A stretch of 64,000 nucleotides of DNA from Lachnoclostridium edouardi (GCF_900240245.1 NZ_OESQ01000001.1:639006-703005); one strand, 5' to 3'; positions 8,274-17,313 are shown, counted from the stretch's first letter. Program-made: numbers and translations. Notes: a model not told the origin generated them from the letters alone.

Positions 8274-9020
8274 TTAAGCTCTTTTCCATTTTGCTCCGCT
8301 TTTGCGTCTGATGGAGCGAACTACCAGACCGTCTGCAGAGGCTCCTGTAGAAGCTGCAATCGCTGCTGTAATAACAGCAACCAGCTCCAGATCGTCAGTC
8401 AGCTCTTCTTCCACTTTTGCAACAGGTGCAGGAGCAACTGCAACCGGCGCCTCGGACTGCTTTCTCATCTTAGCCTCAGCAGCATTAATGAACTTAAAGC
8501 AGTAAATCAGGAAGCTGATGAAAATCAGTACGCAGAATACAGTTCCCATACCCAACAAAGTGTTCAGAGCAGCTTTTTCCATATTCTCGGCAAAGCTGTA
8601 TTCTGGAACCATGCTGACAGAAGTAGGAACGCCTGTTCTGTCCATGAAAATCTTAATCTCTACATTTCTTTTTTCAAACTGTGCCTGGATGATGCCTACA
8701 TAGCCCTTATCTGCTTTTTCAGCTGTGGAGCCTTCAATAGCAACAAGGTCGCCTGTATCCTTTACTACGCCCTTCCAAGTCATAAAGGTAGCAGCAGTCA
8801 CCTTTTCATCAGCGTCTTCTGCCTCAGCGATCATCTCATCCAGATCTTCCTCTGGAACAGATACTACTGAGCTGAAATAATTTTCAGAAAGAAGGCAGAC
8901 CTGAGTGGCTATATCAGGATCTAAAGCGTTGTCCTCTGTGTCGGCCTTGCTGCATGCAGTCATGGCGAAGAGGCAGGTGATCATGCACAGTGCCAGCAAT
9001 ACGCGTTTTATATTTTTCAT
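8274..9020 (-). CDS. oadG: OadG-type gamma subunit with lipoprotein-like extracytoplasmic domain
   Basis: The 248-residue protein begins with a lipoprotein signal (FAMTAC, Cys at about 23), followed by an extracytoplasmic domain of about 120 residues. One transmembrane helix (about 156-177) leads to a cytoplasmic Ala/Pro linker, and the C-terminus (AVITAAIAAS, then VRSIRR and WKRA) is typical of OadG/MmdD. Ordinary gamma subunits are about 80-130 residues and lack the lipidated domain, so this one is a longer, two-domain version. Its role is to assemble the alpha and beta parts at the membrane; what the outside domain does is unknown. Confidence 0.8.
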   Translation of the reverse strand: MKNIKRVLLALCMITCLFAMTACSKADTEDNALDPDIATQVCLLSENYFSSVVSVPEEDLDEMIAEAEDADEKVTAATFMTWKGVVKDTGDLVAIEGSTAEKADKGYVGIIQAQFEKRNVEIKIFMDRTGVPTSVSMVPEYSFAENMEKAALNTLLGMGTVFCVLIFISFLIYCFKFINAAEAKMRKQSEAPVAVAPAPVAKVEEELTDDLELVAVITAAIAASTGASADGLVVRSIRRKSGAKWKRA

Positions 9021-9038
9021 ATATCTGTCACCTCGTTA

Positions 9039-10493
9039 TTATACTGTACCGTGTTTCTTAGCCGGACGTTCCTCTCTCTTTGTGAACAGCATCTCAAAAG
9101 CAGCGATTACTCTTTTTCTTGTATCACAGGCTTCAATGATGTCGTCAACATATCCTCTTCTGGCAGCGGCTTCTGCACTGGCCTGAAGTTTCTGATACTC
9201 TGCAGCCTTCTCGTTAATCAGGGCTACTGCATCATCTGCCTTGGCAATATCGTCTGCATATATAATCTTTGCTGCCGCATTAGAATCCATCATGCCAATA
9301 GAAGCGCCTGGCCATGCATATACCATATCAGCGCCAATAGACTTGCTGCACATGGTCAGGTATGCAGAACCGTATGCCTCGCCAACTACTACAGTAACTT
9401 TAGGCACATTTGCATTTGCATAAGCATATGTCAGCTTAGCTGCTGCTTTTGCAATTCTTTTTTCAGTACACTTTGAGGCTTTATAACCTTTTACATTTAC
9501 AAGGGTTAATACAGGAATATTAAATGCATCACAGAACTCAACAAATTCTGCGGCCTTCTCACATCCCTTAGCTGTTAATGTTCCGTCAAATGTTTCTTTC
9601 TTCTCTCCGTCATCTCCGTATACTTCTTTACGGTTGGCAACACAGCCTACTGTGCTTCCGTTCAGACGTACAAAACCAGTTACCATATCAGGCGCAAACG
9701 CTCCCTTTACTTCCATAAAGAAGTTGTCGTCTGAAATAACCTTTAATGCTTCTGCAGTATCTCCTGCCCAGCCTTCCAGACCTTCGCAGACTCTGTTTAA
9801 ATCGTCTGTGCACTCGTCGTAGGACATATCGTCCTCATTGTTAGCCGGCAGAATGGAAACCAGGCCTCTGATCTGAGCCAGAATGTCCTCCTCAGTTCCT
9901 ACAAAGTCAACTGCCCCTGTCTCTTCACTTTGGAATGCTGCAGCAGCTGTGTCACATTTGCCTGTATAATTGCCGTCCAGAGCGTTTGGAGAATTAACAA
10001 ATAATTTTCCCTTTTTCTCTTCCATAAATGTGAAATCAGATAAAGCAGCTGTTACTGCCATACCGCCTCCACATACGCCAAATATAGCGGAAATCTGCGG
10101 AACTACGCCGGAAGCCATAGTCTGATTCAAATACAGTTCACCAAATCCGTTTAAAGCGTCAGTTGCTTCCTGAAGGCGCAGACCTGCGCAGTCGATCAAA
10201 CCGATCACTGGCGCGCCCATTTTCATAGCCATTCCATAGATGTTAGAAATTTTCTTTGCGTGCATCTCGCCCATAGATCCTCCCAGTACGGAAGCGTCCT
10301 GGCTGTACACATACACAAGGTTGCCTTCAATGGTACCATATCCGGTAACCACGCCGTCTGCAGGTGTTGCCTGCTCAGTCATATTGAAATCTGTGTTTCT
10401 GGCAGTTACATAGCCGCCGATTTCAACAAAACTGCTCTCATCAAGTAACAGGTTAATACGATTACTTGCTGATGTTTGTGCTGAATTACTCAT
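9039..10493 (-). CDS. Acyl-CoA carboxyltransferase (MmdA/12S-like), divergent active site
   Basis: The ATG at 10493 is preferred over 10508 because GGAGG lies 8 bases upstream of it. The 484-residue product has the two crotonase-fold halves of acyl-CoA carboxyltransferases, including the well-kept VYSQDASVLGGSMGEMHAKKI region. Compared with methylmalonyl-CoA decarboxylase alpha, the usual SGGAR oxyanion-hole segment reads DCAGLRLQE and the AGGA segment reads CGGGMA, so the substrate may differ from methylmalonyl-CoA. It is first in the operon before the gamma, biotin carrier and beta genes, which places it as a soluble carboxyltransferase of the Na+-pumping complex. Methylmalonyl-CoA/propionyl-CoA is the default guess. 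Confidence 0.85.
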   Translation of the reverse strand: MSNSAQTSASNRINLLLDESSFVEIGGYVTARNTDFNMTEQATPADGVVTGYGTIEGNLVYVYSQDASVLGGSMGEMHAKKISNIYGMAMKMGAPVIGLIDCAGLRLQEATDALNGFGELYLNQTMASGVVPQISAIFGVCGGGMAVTAALSDFTFMEEKKGKLFVNSPNALDGNYTGKCDTAAAAFQSEETGAVDFVGTEEDILAQIRGLVSILPANNEDDMSYDECTDDLNRVCEGLEGWAGDTAEALKVISDDNFFMEVKGAFAPDMVTGFVRLNGSTVGCVANRKEVYGDDGEKKETFDGTLTAKGCEKAAEFVEFCDAFNIPVLTLVNVKGYKASKCTEKRIAKAAAKLTYAYANANVPKVTVVVGEAYGSAYLTMCSKSIGADMVYAWPGASIGMMDSNAAAKIIYADDIAKADDAVALINEKAAEYQKLQASAEAAARRGYVDDIIEACDTRKRVIAAFEMLFTKREERPAKKHGTV

Positions 10494-10583
10494 TTTGCAG
10501 TCCTCCATTTTGTAATATTTTCACAATGGTTGTTAAATCTCTAACAGAACATTGCTTGTGAAATCAAATTTCTGCCGATTATA

Positions 10584-10612
10584 ATTGTATAATGATTTAA
10601 CAAAAATTTCAA
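10584..10612 (-). promoter_or_regulatory. Promoter of the decarboxylase operon
   Basis: TTGAAA (10612-10607) and TACAAT (10589-10584) on the minus strand are spaced by 17 bp, about 90 bp upstream of the first start codon. Confidence 0.6.
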
Positions 10613-10661
10613 GCAGTTTTTGGCAAAATATCAACATTTTAGTTTACATAATTTTCAAGCT

Positions 10662-11504
10662 TTAGTCTTTTTTGCGCAATGTAAACCCTCTTCCTCTGAC
10701 TTCATTGACTTTATTAATAATCATAAAGGCTTTCGGGTCAAATTCCATAACTAATTGGTTTAATTTTACCAGCTCTCTATTAGAAAGCACAACCATCACT
10801 TCATACGAATTTTGCTTCAGATATCCGCCTTTCATGGCAAGCAGGGTGGTTCCCCTGTCCAGTCTGGTCTGAATTGCCTGATTAATCTCCTCATAGTGGG
10901 TACTGATAATTTTTGCCTGCATCTGCTGGGTGCCTATCGTCATAATTTTATCAATCACTGTTGTATATACTAATATTAAGATTAAGCTGTACAAAGCTTT
11001 TTCTAAGCTGGAAAACGTCATCTGAAGCAGCAAAATCGTTACGTCCGCCACGTAGATTGAAGCCGATACAGGAATACCCAGTTTTTTATTTAGAATCAGA
11101 GGAGGGATGTCCATTCCTCCGGTGGATGCCCCTGCTCTTAACACAATTCCGATGCCCAATCCAATTACAAGACCAGAGATCAAAGTTGCTAACATAAGAT
11201 CCTCTGTCAAAGGAGCTGTTATAGTTTTTTCCACATAAGCCAAAATTACAGGAAAATAAAAGGTACTGATAATTGTAGTTAAAGCGAACTTTCTTCCCAA
11301 AACCAAAGCTCCCACTACAAACATTACAATATTTAAGACACCTACAATAGACGAAACCGGCAGCTTTAAATAGTGGTTGAGTGCCAGGGCGATTCCTGTT
11401 CCTCCTCCCATCATCAGCTGGGCTTTCATAAGAAAGGCCCCGATTCCAAAAGCCAGAATTGTATTCCCCACAAATACACTAACTATAGTTTTAAGGTTTT
11501 TCAT
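10662..11504 (-). CDS. YitT family membrane protein (DUF161/DUF2179)
   Basis: The 280-residue protein has five to six transmembrane helices in the first 190 residues, including the conserved LRAGASTGGMDI segment, and a cytoplasmic DUF2179 domain at about 200-275 (STHYEEINQAIQ to GRGF). YitT proteins are common in Firmicutes; a transport role has been proposed but substrates are not established. The gene is monocistronic and preceded by its own candidate promoter and a hairpin with a T-run. Confidence 0.85.
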   Translation of the reverse strand: MKNLKTIVSVFVGNTILAFGIGAFLMKAQLMMGGGTGIALALNHYLKLPVSSIVGVLNIVMFVVGALVLGRKFALTTIISTFYFPVILAYVEKTITAPLTEDLMLATLISGLVIGLGIGIVLRAGASTGGMDIPPLILNKKLGIPVSASIYVADVTILLLQMTFSSLEKALYSLILILVYTTVIDKIMTIGTQQMQAKIISTHYEEINQAIQTRLDRGTTLLAMKGGYLKQNSYEVMVVLSNRELVKLNQLVMEFDPKAFMIINKVNEVRGRGFTLRKKD

Positions 11505-11529
11505 GTGTAATTTCCCCCGATATTATGCG

Positions 11530-11583
11530 CAAAAAGAGCGCTGCAACATGCTGACTATTTACTCGTCAGATCTGCAACGCCCT
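11530..11583 (-). terminator. Terminator-like hairpin between the carboxypeptidase and yitT genes
   Basis: On the minus strand GGGCGTTGCAG...CTGAC pairs with GTCAG...TTGCAGCGCTC and is followed by TTTTT (11535-11531). It would end transcription from the carboxypeptidase gene. Because a consensus-like promoter lies just upstream (11598-11626), it could also act as an attenuator in the yitT leader. Confidence 0.6.
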
Positions 11584-11597
11584 TCAGCATTAAAGAA

Positions 11598-11626
11598 ATT
11601 ATACCATTTTTTTCTCTTCTCATCAA
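11598..11626 (-). promoter_or_regulatory. Candidate promoter upstream of the yitT terminator hairpin
   Basis: TTGATG (11626-11621) and TATAAT (11603-11598) on the minus strand have a 17-bp spacer. It overlaps the last codons of the carboxypeptidase gene. Confidence 0.5.
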
Positions 11627-12972
11627 GGAGTTTTTTCCATCCACGGAAGGCAGCTGGCAGCCACTTTTTCTAAACACCAGGACAAGGTCAGCTGTTTTAC
11701 ATCTTCTTTGGCAACTACCGGATAAGAGCCAAATATCTGCCCGTTTAGAGAATACTCTACAGAGCCTACTACGTCTCCCTTTCTTACAGGTGCAGTCAGC
11801 TGCTTTTCTACTTGACATTGCACCTTAGCCTTCTCTCCTTCCTTTAAAAGAATTTTTAAATCCTCATCCTTTTTTTCTACATCCACCTTTACCTCTGTCT
11901 GAACAGATAAATCTCCTTCCGGCGGAACTGCATTTTCCACCGGAATGGGGGACAGCTTCATATCCTGCCATACATTTTCATATTCATAGTTTTCCATGGC
12001 ATATTCCATCAGCTTCCTTGTATCCGTCCACTTATATGTTTTATGAGGCGGCCATCCGCAGCCTAAAAGAGCTACAATAAACAAACGGTCCTCATCTTCT
12101 ACAGCCCCCACATATGAATATCCTGCGTTATTAGTAAAACCTGTTTTTCCCGTTAAAGCTCCTTCCATCATAGTCAGCAAAGCATTATGGTTTGTGCAGG
12201 AATAAGTTTTCTTTCCTGTTTTGTCAGTAAATGTATAAGCCGGGGTCCTTGTAATTTCCAGAAACTTTTCTCTGGCCGGAGACTGAGTAATGCAATACCT
12301 TAATATTTTGGCTAAATCCTCAGCCGTTGTAGAGTGAACCTTTGTCTCTCCATTTTCATCCTCTTTTTCTTCGTCCAGGCCGTTGGGCGTAATAAACCAG
12401 GTGTCAGCACAGCCAATATCTCTGGCCTTTTGATTCATCAGATCAGCAAATCCTTCTACGCTGCCGCTTATATGCTCTGCAATTACTACGGCTGAATCAT
12501 TGTGGGATTCCAGCATTAAAGAATACAACAGATCCTTTAAAGCAAATTCTGTTCCTGCAGAAGCTCCTAAGTGCACCTGAGGCTGCGACGCCGCATAAGA
12601 CGATACTGTTACTGTATCTTCCAGATTACCTGTCTCCAAAGCTAAAATACATGTCATAATCTTAGTTGTGCTGGCCATGGGCCTTTGTTCCTTCTCGTTT
12701 TTTCCATAAAGTACCCGCCCTGAATCTCCGTCTATTAGAACAGCTGAAATTGCATTTAGCTGGAGAGCTGTCTGATGAGCATTTCCAGTATTAACCGCCG
12801 CTTCCTCCGGCTGCTCCCCTTCCTTTTCTGTTTCCTTTTCCCTGGTTTCGCCGGCATCTGTCTGCCATATACGCCCCGCCTCAGCCGACCATATTTCAGT
12901 TCCATAGTCTGCAGCTAAGTACCCTGCCGCCAGACATGCCAGCAGAAGACACATGGACATTAACTTTTTCAT
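11623..12972 (-). CDS. D-alanyl-D-alanine carboxypeptidase, PBP5/DacF type
   Basis: The ATG at 12972 has AGGGGG just upstream and opens a signal peptide; the earlier ATG at 12993 does not. The 449-residue product is a low-molecular-weight penicillin-binding protein that trims the terminal D-Ala from peptidoglycan stem peptides. The SxxK motif (MASTTKIM), the SxN motif (SHND) and KTG (TGKTGF) are all present and in order. A C-terminal PBP5-like beta domain follows at about 345-430, and the last 20 residues could form an amphipathic membrane-binding helix. An acidic Glu-rich linker separates signal and catalytic domain. Such enzymes in clostridia are often used in growth or sporulation. Confidence 0.92.
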   Translation of the reverse strand: MKKLMSMCLLLACLAAGYLAADYGTEIWSAEAGRIWQTDAGETREKETEKEGEQPEEAAVNTGNAHQTALQLNAISAVLIDGDSGRVLYGKNEKEQRPMASTTKIMTCILALETGNLEDTVTVSSYAASQPQVHLGASAGTEFALKDLLYSLMLESHNDSAVVIAEHISGSVEGFADLMNQKARDIGCADTWFITPNGLDEEKEDENGETKVHSTTAEDLAKILRYCITQSPAREKFLEITRTPAYTFTDKTGKKTYSCTNHNALLTMMEGALTGKTGFTNNAGYSYVGAVEDEDRLFIVALLGCGWPPHKTYKWTDTRKLMEYAMENYEYENVWQDMKLSPIPVENAVPPEGDLSVQTEVKVDVEKKDEDLKILLKEGEKAKVQCQVEKQLTAPVRKGDVVGSVEYSLNGQIFGSYPVVAKEDVKQLTLSWCLEKVAASCLPWMEKTP

Positions 12973-13041
12973 GGCATCCCCCTTTTTCTCCATTACTTTA
13001 TCTTATTCTGGTATACTTTTTCCTATTCCCTGGATTTTCTA

Positions 13042-13070
13042 TTGATTCCGAACGTACATTCTGGTATACT
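13042..13070 (+). promoter_or_regulatory. dinB promoter with LexA-like box
   Basis: TTGATT (13042-13047) and TATACT (13065-13070) have a 17-bp spacer. Inside the spacer, CGAACGTACATTCT (13049-13062) matches the Gram-positive LexA/DinR consensus CGAACNNNNGTTCG except for the last few bases. Known biology of dinB in the SOS response makes LexA control likely. Confidence 0.65.
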
Positions 13071-13098
13071 AAAAAGACATTTCTAATGGAGGATGGTT

Positions 13099-14373
13099 AT
13101 GGAGCAGGAACGTTTGATTTTTCATATTGATGTGAATTCTGCATTTTTAAGCTGGGAATCTGTATACAGGCTAAAACAGAATCCTTCTGCTTTAGATCTG
13201 CGCACAATTCCCTCCGCCGTAGGAGGGGACGCCAGCAAGCGCCACGGCATTGTGCTGGCAAAGTCCGCCCCTGCAAAAAAGTATGGCATTGTTACTGCCG
13301 AGCCTTTGGCTCAGGCCTTAAAAAAGTGTCCCCATCTTGTGATCGTCCCCTCCAGATTTGAACTGTATATTGAAAATTCCAATAACCTGATAAAGTTGTT
13401 AGAAGAGTACACTCCTGATATTGAAAAGTTCAGTATAGACGAAGCATTTTTAGATATGACCAGCACCATTCATTTATTTGGCAGCCCCAGGGAAACTGCA
13501 GACCATATCAGAGAGCGAATTGAAAAGGAATTAGGTTTTACAGTTAATATTGGCATCGCTCCCAATAAGCTGCTGGCCAAAATGGCCTCAGACTTTCAAA
13601 AACCTAATAAAACCCACACCTTATATTTACATGAAATCAAAGAAAAGCTGTGGCCTCTTCCCATCAGAGACTTATTTTTTGTAGGAGGCGCCGCTCAAAA
13701 AAAGTTGCATTCTATAGGAATCCGCACTATCGGGCAGCTGGCGGCGGCAGACCTTTCTATTTTAAAGCTTCACTTAGGTGAAAAATATGCTATTTTAATT
13801 CATCAGTATGCCAATGGAATCGACGATTCTCCTGTGGAGGAGCGGACTCCTGTAAATAAAGGATACGGCAACAGCATCACCCTCTCCCATGATGTGTCTG
13901 ATTATAATACGGCCTGCCAGGTGCTGCTGTCTTTAGCTGAGACTGTAGGCGCCCGTCTTAGGGCAGATCATGTGCTGTGCAGCTCTGTATGTGTGGAATT
14001 AAAGGATTGGCAGTTTCAGGTCCAGTCCCACCAAACAGGCCTTTCCAGTCCCACCGACTCCACCTCAGTGATTTATCAGGAGGCCTGCCGGCTGTTGAAG
14101 GAGGCCTGGAGCGGCATTCCCTTACGTCTCCTGGGCTTACGGGCAGGAAAAATCGACGACAGCAGTTTTACTCAGATCAGCTTATTTGATACGGAAAAAA
14201 CTAGAAAACAGCAGAATTTAGAAAAGGCTGTAGATTTTATCAGAAATAAATATGGCACTGACATTATTAAAAGGGCCAGCTTTTTACAGCAGAATGCTCC
14301 TGTAGATCACGCGGCGGGAAAGCATAAGCACTTGTGGAAAAACGGAGACCAGGAAGAATGGAGAAACCAGTAA
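13099..14373 (+). CDS. dinB: DNA polymerase IV (Y-family)
   Basis: The ATG at 13099 is used because GGAGG is 6 bases upstream; the in-frame ATG at 13093 abuts the Shine-Dalgarno. The 424-residue enzyme carries out error-prone translesion synthesis. Catalytic acidic residues are in FHIDVNSAFLSWE (first Asp) and FSIDEAFLDM (Asp-Glu pair). The little-finger domain at about 240-345 and a conserved FDTEKTRKQQ segment follow. The last residues do not show an obvious beta-clamp motif. Immediately downstream, the rluA-type gene begins 3 bases after the stop, so the two are co-transcribed. Confidence 0.95.
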   Translation: MEQERLIFHIDVNSAFLSWESVYRLKQNPSALDLRTIPSAVGGDASKRHGIVLAKSAPAKKYGIVTAEPLAQALKKCPHLVIVPSRFELYIENSNNLIKLLEEYTPDIEKFSIDEAFLDMTSTIHLFGSPRETADHIRERIEKELGFTVNIGIAPNKLLAKMASDFQKPNKTHTLYLHEIKEKLWPLPIRDLFFVGGAAQKKLHSIGIRTIGQLAAADLSILKLHLGEKYAILIHQYANGIDDSPVEERTPVNKGYGNSITLSHDVSDYNTACQVLLSLAETVGARLRADHVLCSSVCVELKDWQFQVQSHQTGLSSPTDSTSVIYQEACRLLKEAWSGIPLRLLGLRAGKIDDSSFTQISLFDTEKTRKQQNLEKAVDFIRNKYGTDIIKRASFLQQNAPVDHAAGKHKHLWKNGDQEEWRNQ

Positions 14374-14376
14374 GCC

Positions 14377-15288
14377 ATGAAAAAAATTATTTGTTATAAT
14401 ATTACAGAAAAACAGGCCGGAAAAAGCGTGGAGCTTTTTCTAAAAAGCCTGGGATATTCAAAAAATATAATTGTTCATTTGAGAAATACTCCTATGGGGC
14501 TCACCGTCTCCGGCGATTTGGTATACACTACTTATATATTAAAGGCCGGTCAAAAGCTTACTGTTACTTTAATAGAGGAACAGTCTTCCCACAACATAGT
14601 GCCCGTTCCCATGAAGCTCTCCATTGTATATGAGGACGAAGATATTTTAGTCGTAAACAAGCAGGCAGGAGTTCCCATCCACCCTTCCCAGGGTAATTTT
14701 TCCAACACCCTGGCCAACGGTCTGGCCTGGTATTTTCAGGAAAAAGGACAGGCCTTTGTTTACCGGGCAATTAACCGCCTGGACCGGGACACTACAGGAC
14801 TACTCATTGTGGCAAAGCACATGCTGTCCGCATGTATTTTATCGGCTATGGTGGCCTCCAGACAGATTCACAGAGAATACCTGGCTGTAGTCCGGGGAAT
14901 GACTTTGCAAAAAGGACAGGTGGAAGCTCCCATTGCCAGAGTCCACCACTCCACAATTGAGCGGTGTGTAAACTACGCCGAGGGAGATAAGGCGCGGACA
15001 TTTTACAAAAGGCTGTGTTACAATCCGGACTGCCGCTGCTCTCTTTTAAGCCTTCACTTAGAAAGCGGAAGAACTCATCAAATCCGCGTTCACATGAAGG
15101 CCATCGGCCATCCCCTGCCTGGGGATTTTCTCTATAACCCAGATTATCATTATATAAGACGGCAGGCTCTCCACTCTCACAGGCTGAAGTTTTCTCACCC
15201 TCTTACCGGAGAGAAGATGTGTTTTACTGCCCCTATTCCTGAGGATATGAAGTTTGCTCTCAGCCCTCCTGACTTTGAAATCCCATAA
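14377..15288 (+). CDS. RluA family RNA pseudouridine synthase
   Basis: The 303-residue protein has an S4-like N-terminal RNA-binding segment (about 12-70) and the RluA catalytic domain with the signature INRLDRDTTGL, whose aspartate attacks the uridine. The SGRTHQIRVH and HPLPGD motifs are conserved. The exact target (rRNA or tRNA position) cannot be told from sequence. It follows dinB directly and overlaps the convergent rsmF-like gene by 29 bp at the 3' ends. Confidence 0.93.
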   Translation: MKKIICYNITEKQAGKSVELFLKSLGYSKNIIVHLRNTPMGLTVSGDLVYTTYILKAGQKLTVTLIEEQSSHNIVPVPMKLSIVYEDEDILVVNKQAGVPIHPSQGNFSNTLANGLAWYFQEKGQAFVYRAINRLDRDTTGLLIVAKHMLSACILSAMVASRQIHREYLAVVRGMTLQKGQVEAPIARVHHSTIERCVNYAEGDKARTFYKRLCYNPDCRCSLLSLHLESGRTHQIRVHMKAIGHPLPGDFLYNPDYHYIRRQALHSHRLKFSHPLTGEKMCFTAPIPEDMKFALSPPDFEIP

Positions 15289-16672
15289 TCCTAAGCCCCT
15301 TGGGATAGTGATTTTTTAAAATAGTTCCAGACTGCTTGGCCCAGCCCAGAGAGCAGCCCTCCAAAGTCATTAAGGTCCATCCCTTTTCTCCCGGTTTTTG
15401 TATAGACTCTCCTCTTAAATAAGCCTTTGCTTCCTCCAGGCTCAGCCTGCATACTTTTGCCGCCTTTGTTTCGTCCAAATACATAGCCAGGCCGTGAGCC
15501 GGCTCAATTCTGTTCTTTTTTATACTTCCCAGATGAAGCCCCGGGCGGAGAATCTTCATCCCTTTTATGGTTCCCATGTCCTCTGGCAAAAGATATATTT
15601 GATACCCAAACTGTATGTAGTTTTTTCTGTTTAACAATTCCTTAGCTTCCGGGCAGATTTGTTCTAATAATTCCTTTAAACCTTTTAAAATTGCTTTTTC
15701 TTTTATGATTCCCTTTTCTTCCTGCCTTACAGACTTTTTTCCCTCACAATCCTTTTTCCTGAGAACAGCCAGAAAATGCCCCTCCCCTTCTGCTAAGTGG
15801 GGCCATATGCGAAAAGTATTTTTCAGCTGAAGATTTTCATTTTTGCTCCACTCCGGCCGCCCCTGTGAAAGTCCGTCAGGTACAGAATCTTGCTGTTCTA
15901 CATAAAAATCTTCATGTGATTCTAAAAAGCTTTCTATGGTCTGCTCGTTTTCTTCTGGTGAGAACGTACAGGTAGAATATACCAGCCGTCCCCCTGGCTG
16001 CAGCATTCTGGCCCCATTATCTAAGATCTCTAACTGCCTTTTGGCGCAAAGAGTTACATGGTCAGGGCTCCACTCCTTCCTTGCCGTCTCATCTTTTCTA
16101 AACATACCTTCTCCGGAACAGGGGGCGTCCACAACAATCTTATGGAAAAATTCGGGAAACTCCTTTGCCAGCTTTCCAGAATCTTCATTGGAAACCACCA
16201 CATTTCCCGCCCCCATACGCTCCATATTCTGAGACAGGATTTTTCCTCTGGCCGGATGTATTTCATTGCTTAAAAGAAATCCTTCCCCCATCATCATAGA
16301 GGCAATATGGCTGCTTTTTCCTCCTGGAGCGGCGCACAAATCCAGAACCCGCTCTCCCGGCTTAGGGTCTAAAAGAGCCGCCACAGCCATGGCGCTAGGC
16401 TCCTGGATATAATATAGGCCTGCATAATGGTAAGGATGACGTCCTGGCCTGCATTCCTCCCTGTAATAATACCCGTCCTTTGCCCAGGGCACCGGCTCCA
16501 TCTGAAACATGGAAATTACATCCTGTCTGATTCCTTCTTTTGCGCCCTTTTCTTTTAAATAATTTATTCTCAGCCCATAAGCCCGCTGTTTTTCATAGCT
16601 GTCTCTAAATAAGCTGTACTCTGTTCCTAAAAGCTGTTTCATTTTATCTTCAAACTCCAAGGGCAACACCAT
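15260..16672 (-). CDS. rsmF: RsmB/RsmF-type 16S rRNA m5C methyltransferase
   Basis: The 470-residue protein has the NOL1/NOP2/Sun methyltransferase core: SAM-binding DLCAAPGGKSSHIA (about 111-124), the catalytic cysteine motifs VDAPCSGEGMFRKD and YSTCTFSPEENE, and a C-terminal PUA-like extension (about 300-470). This layout matches RsmF rather than RsmB, which has an N-terminal NusB-like domain. It methylates cytosine-5 in 16S rRNA; the precise nucleotide is not readable from sequence. Its 3' end overlaps the convergent pseudouridine synthase gene. Confidence 0.93.
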   Translation of the reverse strand: MVLPLEFEDKMKQLLGTEYSLFRDSYEKQRAYGLRINYLKEKGAKEGIRQDVISMFQMEPVPWAKDGYYYREECRPGRHPYHYAGLYYIQEPSAMAVAALLDPKPGERVLDLCAAPGGKSSHIASMMMGEGFLLSNEIHPARGKILSQNMERMGAGNVVVSNEDSGKLAKEFPEFFHKIVVDAPCSGEGMFRKDETARKEWSPDHVTLCAKRQLEILDNGARMLQPGGRLVYSTCTFSPEENEQTIESFLESHEDFYVEQQDSVPDGLSQGRPEWSKNENLQLKNTFRIWPHLAEGEGHFLAVLRKKDCEGKKSVRQEEKGIIKEKAILKGLKELLEQICPEAKELLNRKNYIQFGYQIYLLPEDMGTIKGMKILRPGLHLGSIKKNRIEPAHGLAMYLDETKAAKVCRLSLEEAKAYLRGESIQKPGEKGWTLMTLEGCSLGWAKQSGTILKNHYPKGLRIMGFQSQEG

Positions 16673-16749
16673 ATTTTTTCCTCCCTGTCCAATGATTTCT
16701 ATTATGATATATTAATTTTTCTCCATACTAAGCGTTAGAGGTGATCATT

Positions 16750-17313
16750 ATGTTGCTGAATTTATTAGCATACGCAGTAATTCCTATCTATACTTTAGTT
16801 TTCACATACAAAACAAACTGGTTCTCCACCAATTTTTCTGTAATTGGAAATCTTATGGGCCGCACAAATTTCTTTTTGTGCTGGGGCATTTTAGTAGGCG
16901 GATATTTTTATTTCTCCCTCCACAGAATTATTATGCCCCTTTCTAAGAAAAAACGGGAAACTTTTCTTATTAATGTGGCGTCGTTTCTGCTGTTTTTTGC
17001 AGTAATGATTCCATATCTTCCAGATCAGTTTCCTGTTGCTTCTTTTCTCCATATTTTATTTGCTTTCAGCTCTGCCGCTGTACTGACTTTATGCCTTTTT
17101 TCAATACTATGGAAATTTTGTCAGGCCAACCCGGTTATTTACAGGCCATTTTTCATAGGTTTTCTCATCATTACAGCCTTCTCTGTTTTTTTACTGCTTT
17201 CCTCCGGCATTATAAGCAGCGCCCTGGAAATATTTTTCACTGTGGCCTTTACTGTTTTTGTACGGCTTCTGCTAAAAACTGTAACTGAACAGCTGACTAT
17301 TAGTCCTCTTTAG
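16750..17313 (+). CDS. Hypothetical membrane protein with six hydrophobic segments
   Basis: The ATG at 16750 has AGAGGTG six bases upstream and is preferred over the GTG at 16741. The 187-residue protein has about six transmembrane segments. Patterns such as SFLLFFAVMIPYLPDQFP and YRPFFIGFLIITAF suggest a DUF998-like membrane protein, but I cannot assign a family firmly. It stands alone between two minus-strand genes and its 3' end overlaps that of the SulP gene by 14 bp. Confidence 0.7.
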   Translation: MLLNLLAYAVIPIYTLVFTYKTNWFSTNFSVIGNLMGRTNFFLCWGILVGGYFYFSLHRIIMPLSKKKRETFLINVASFLLFFAVMIPYLPDQFPVASFLHILFAFSSAAVLTLCLFSILWKFCQANPVIYRPFFIGFLIITAFSVFLLLSSGIISSALEIFFTVAFTVFVRLLLKTVTEQLTISPL

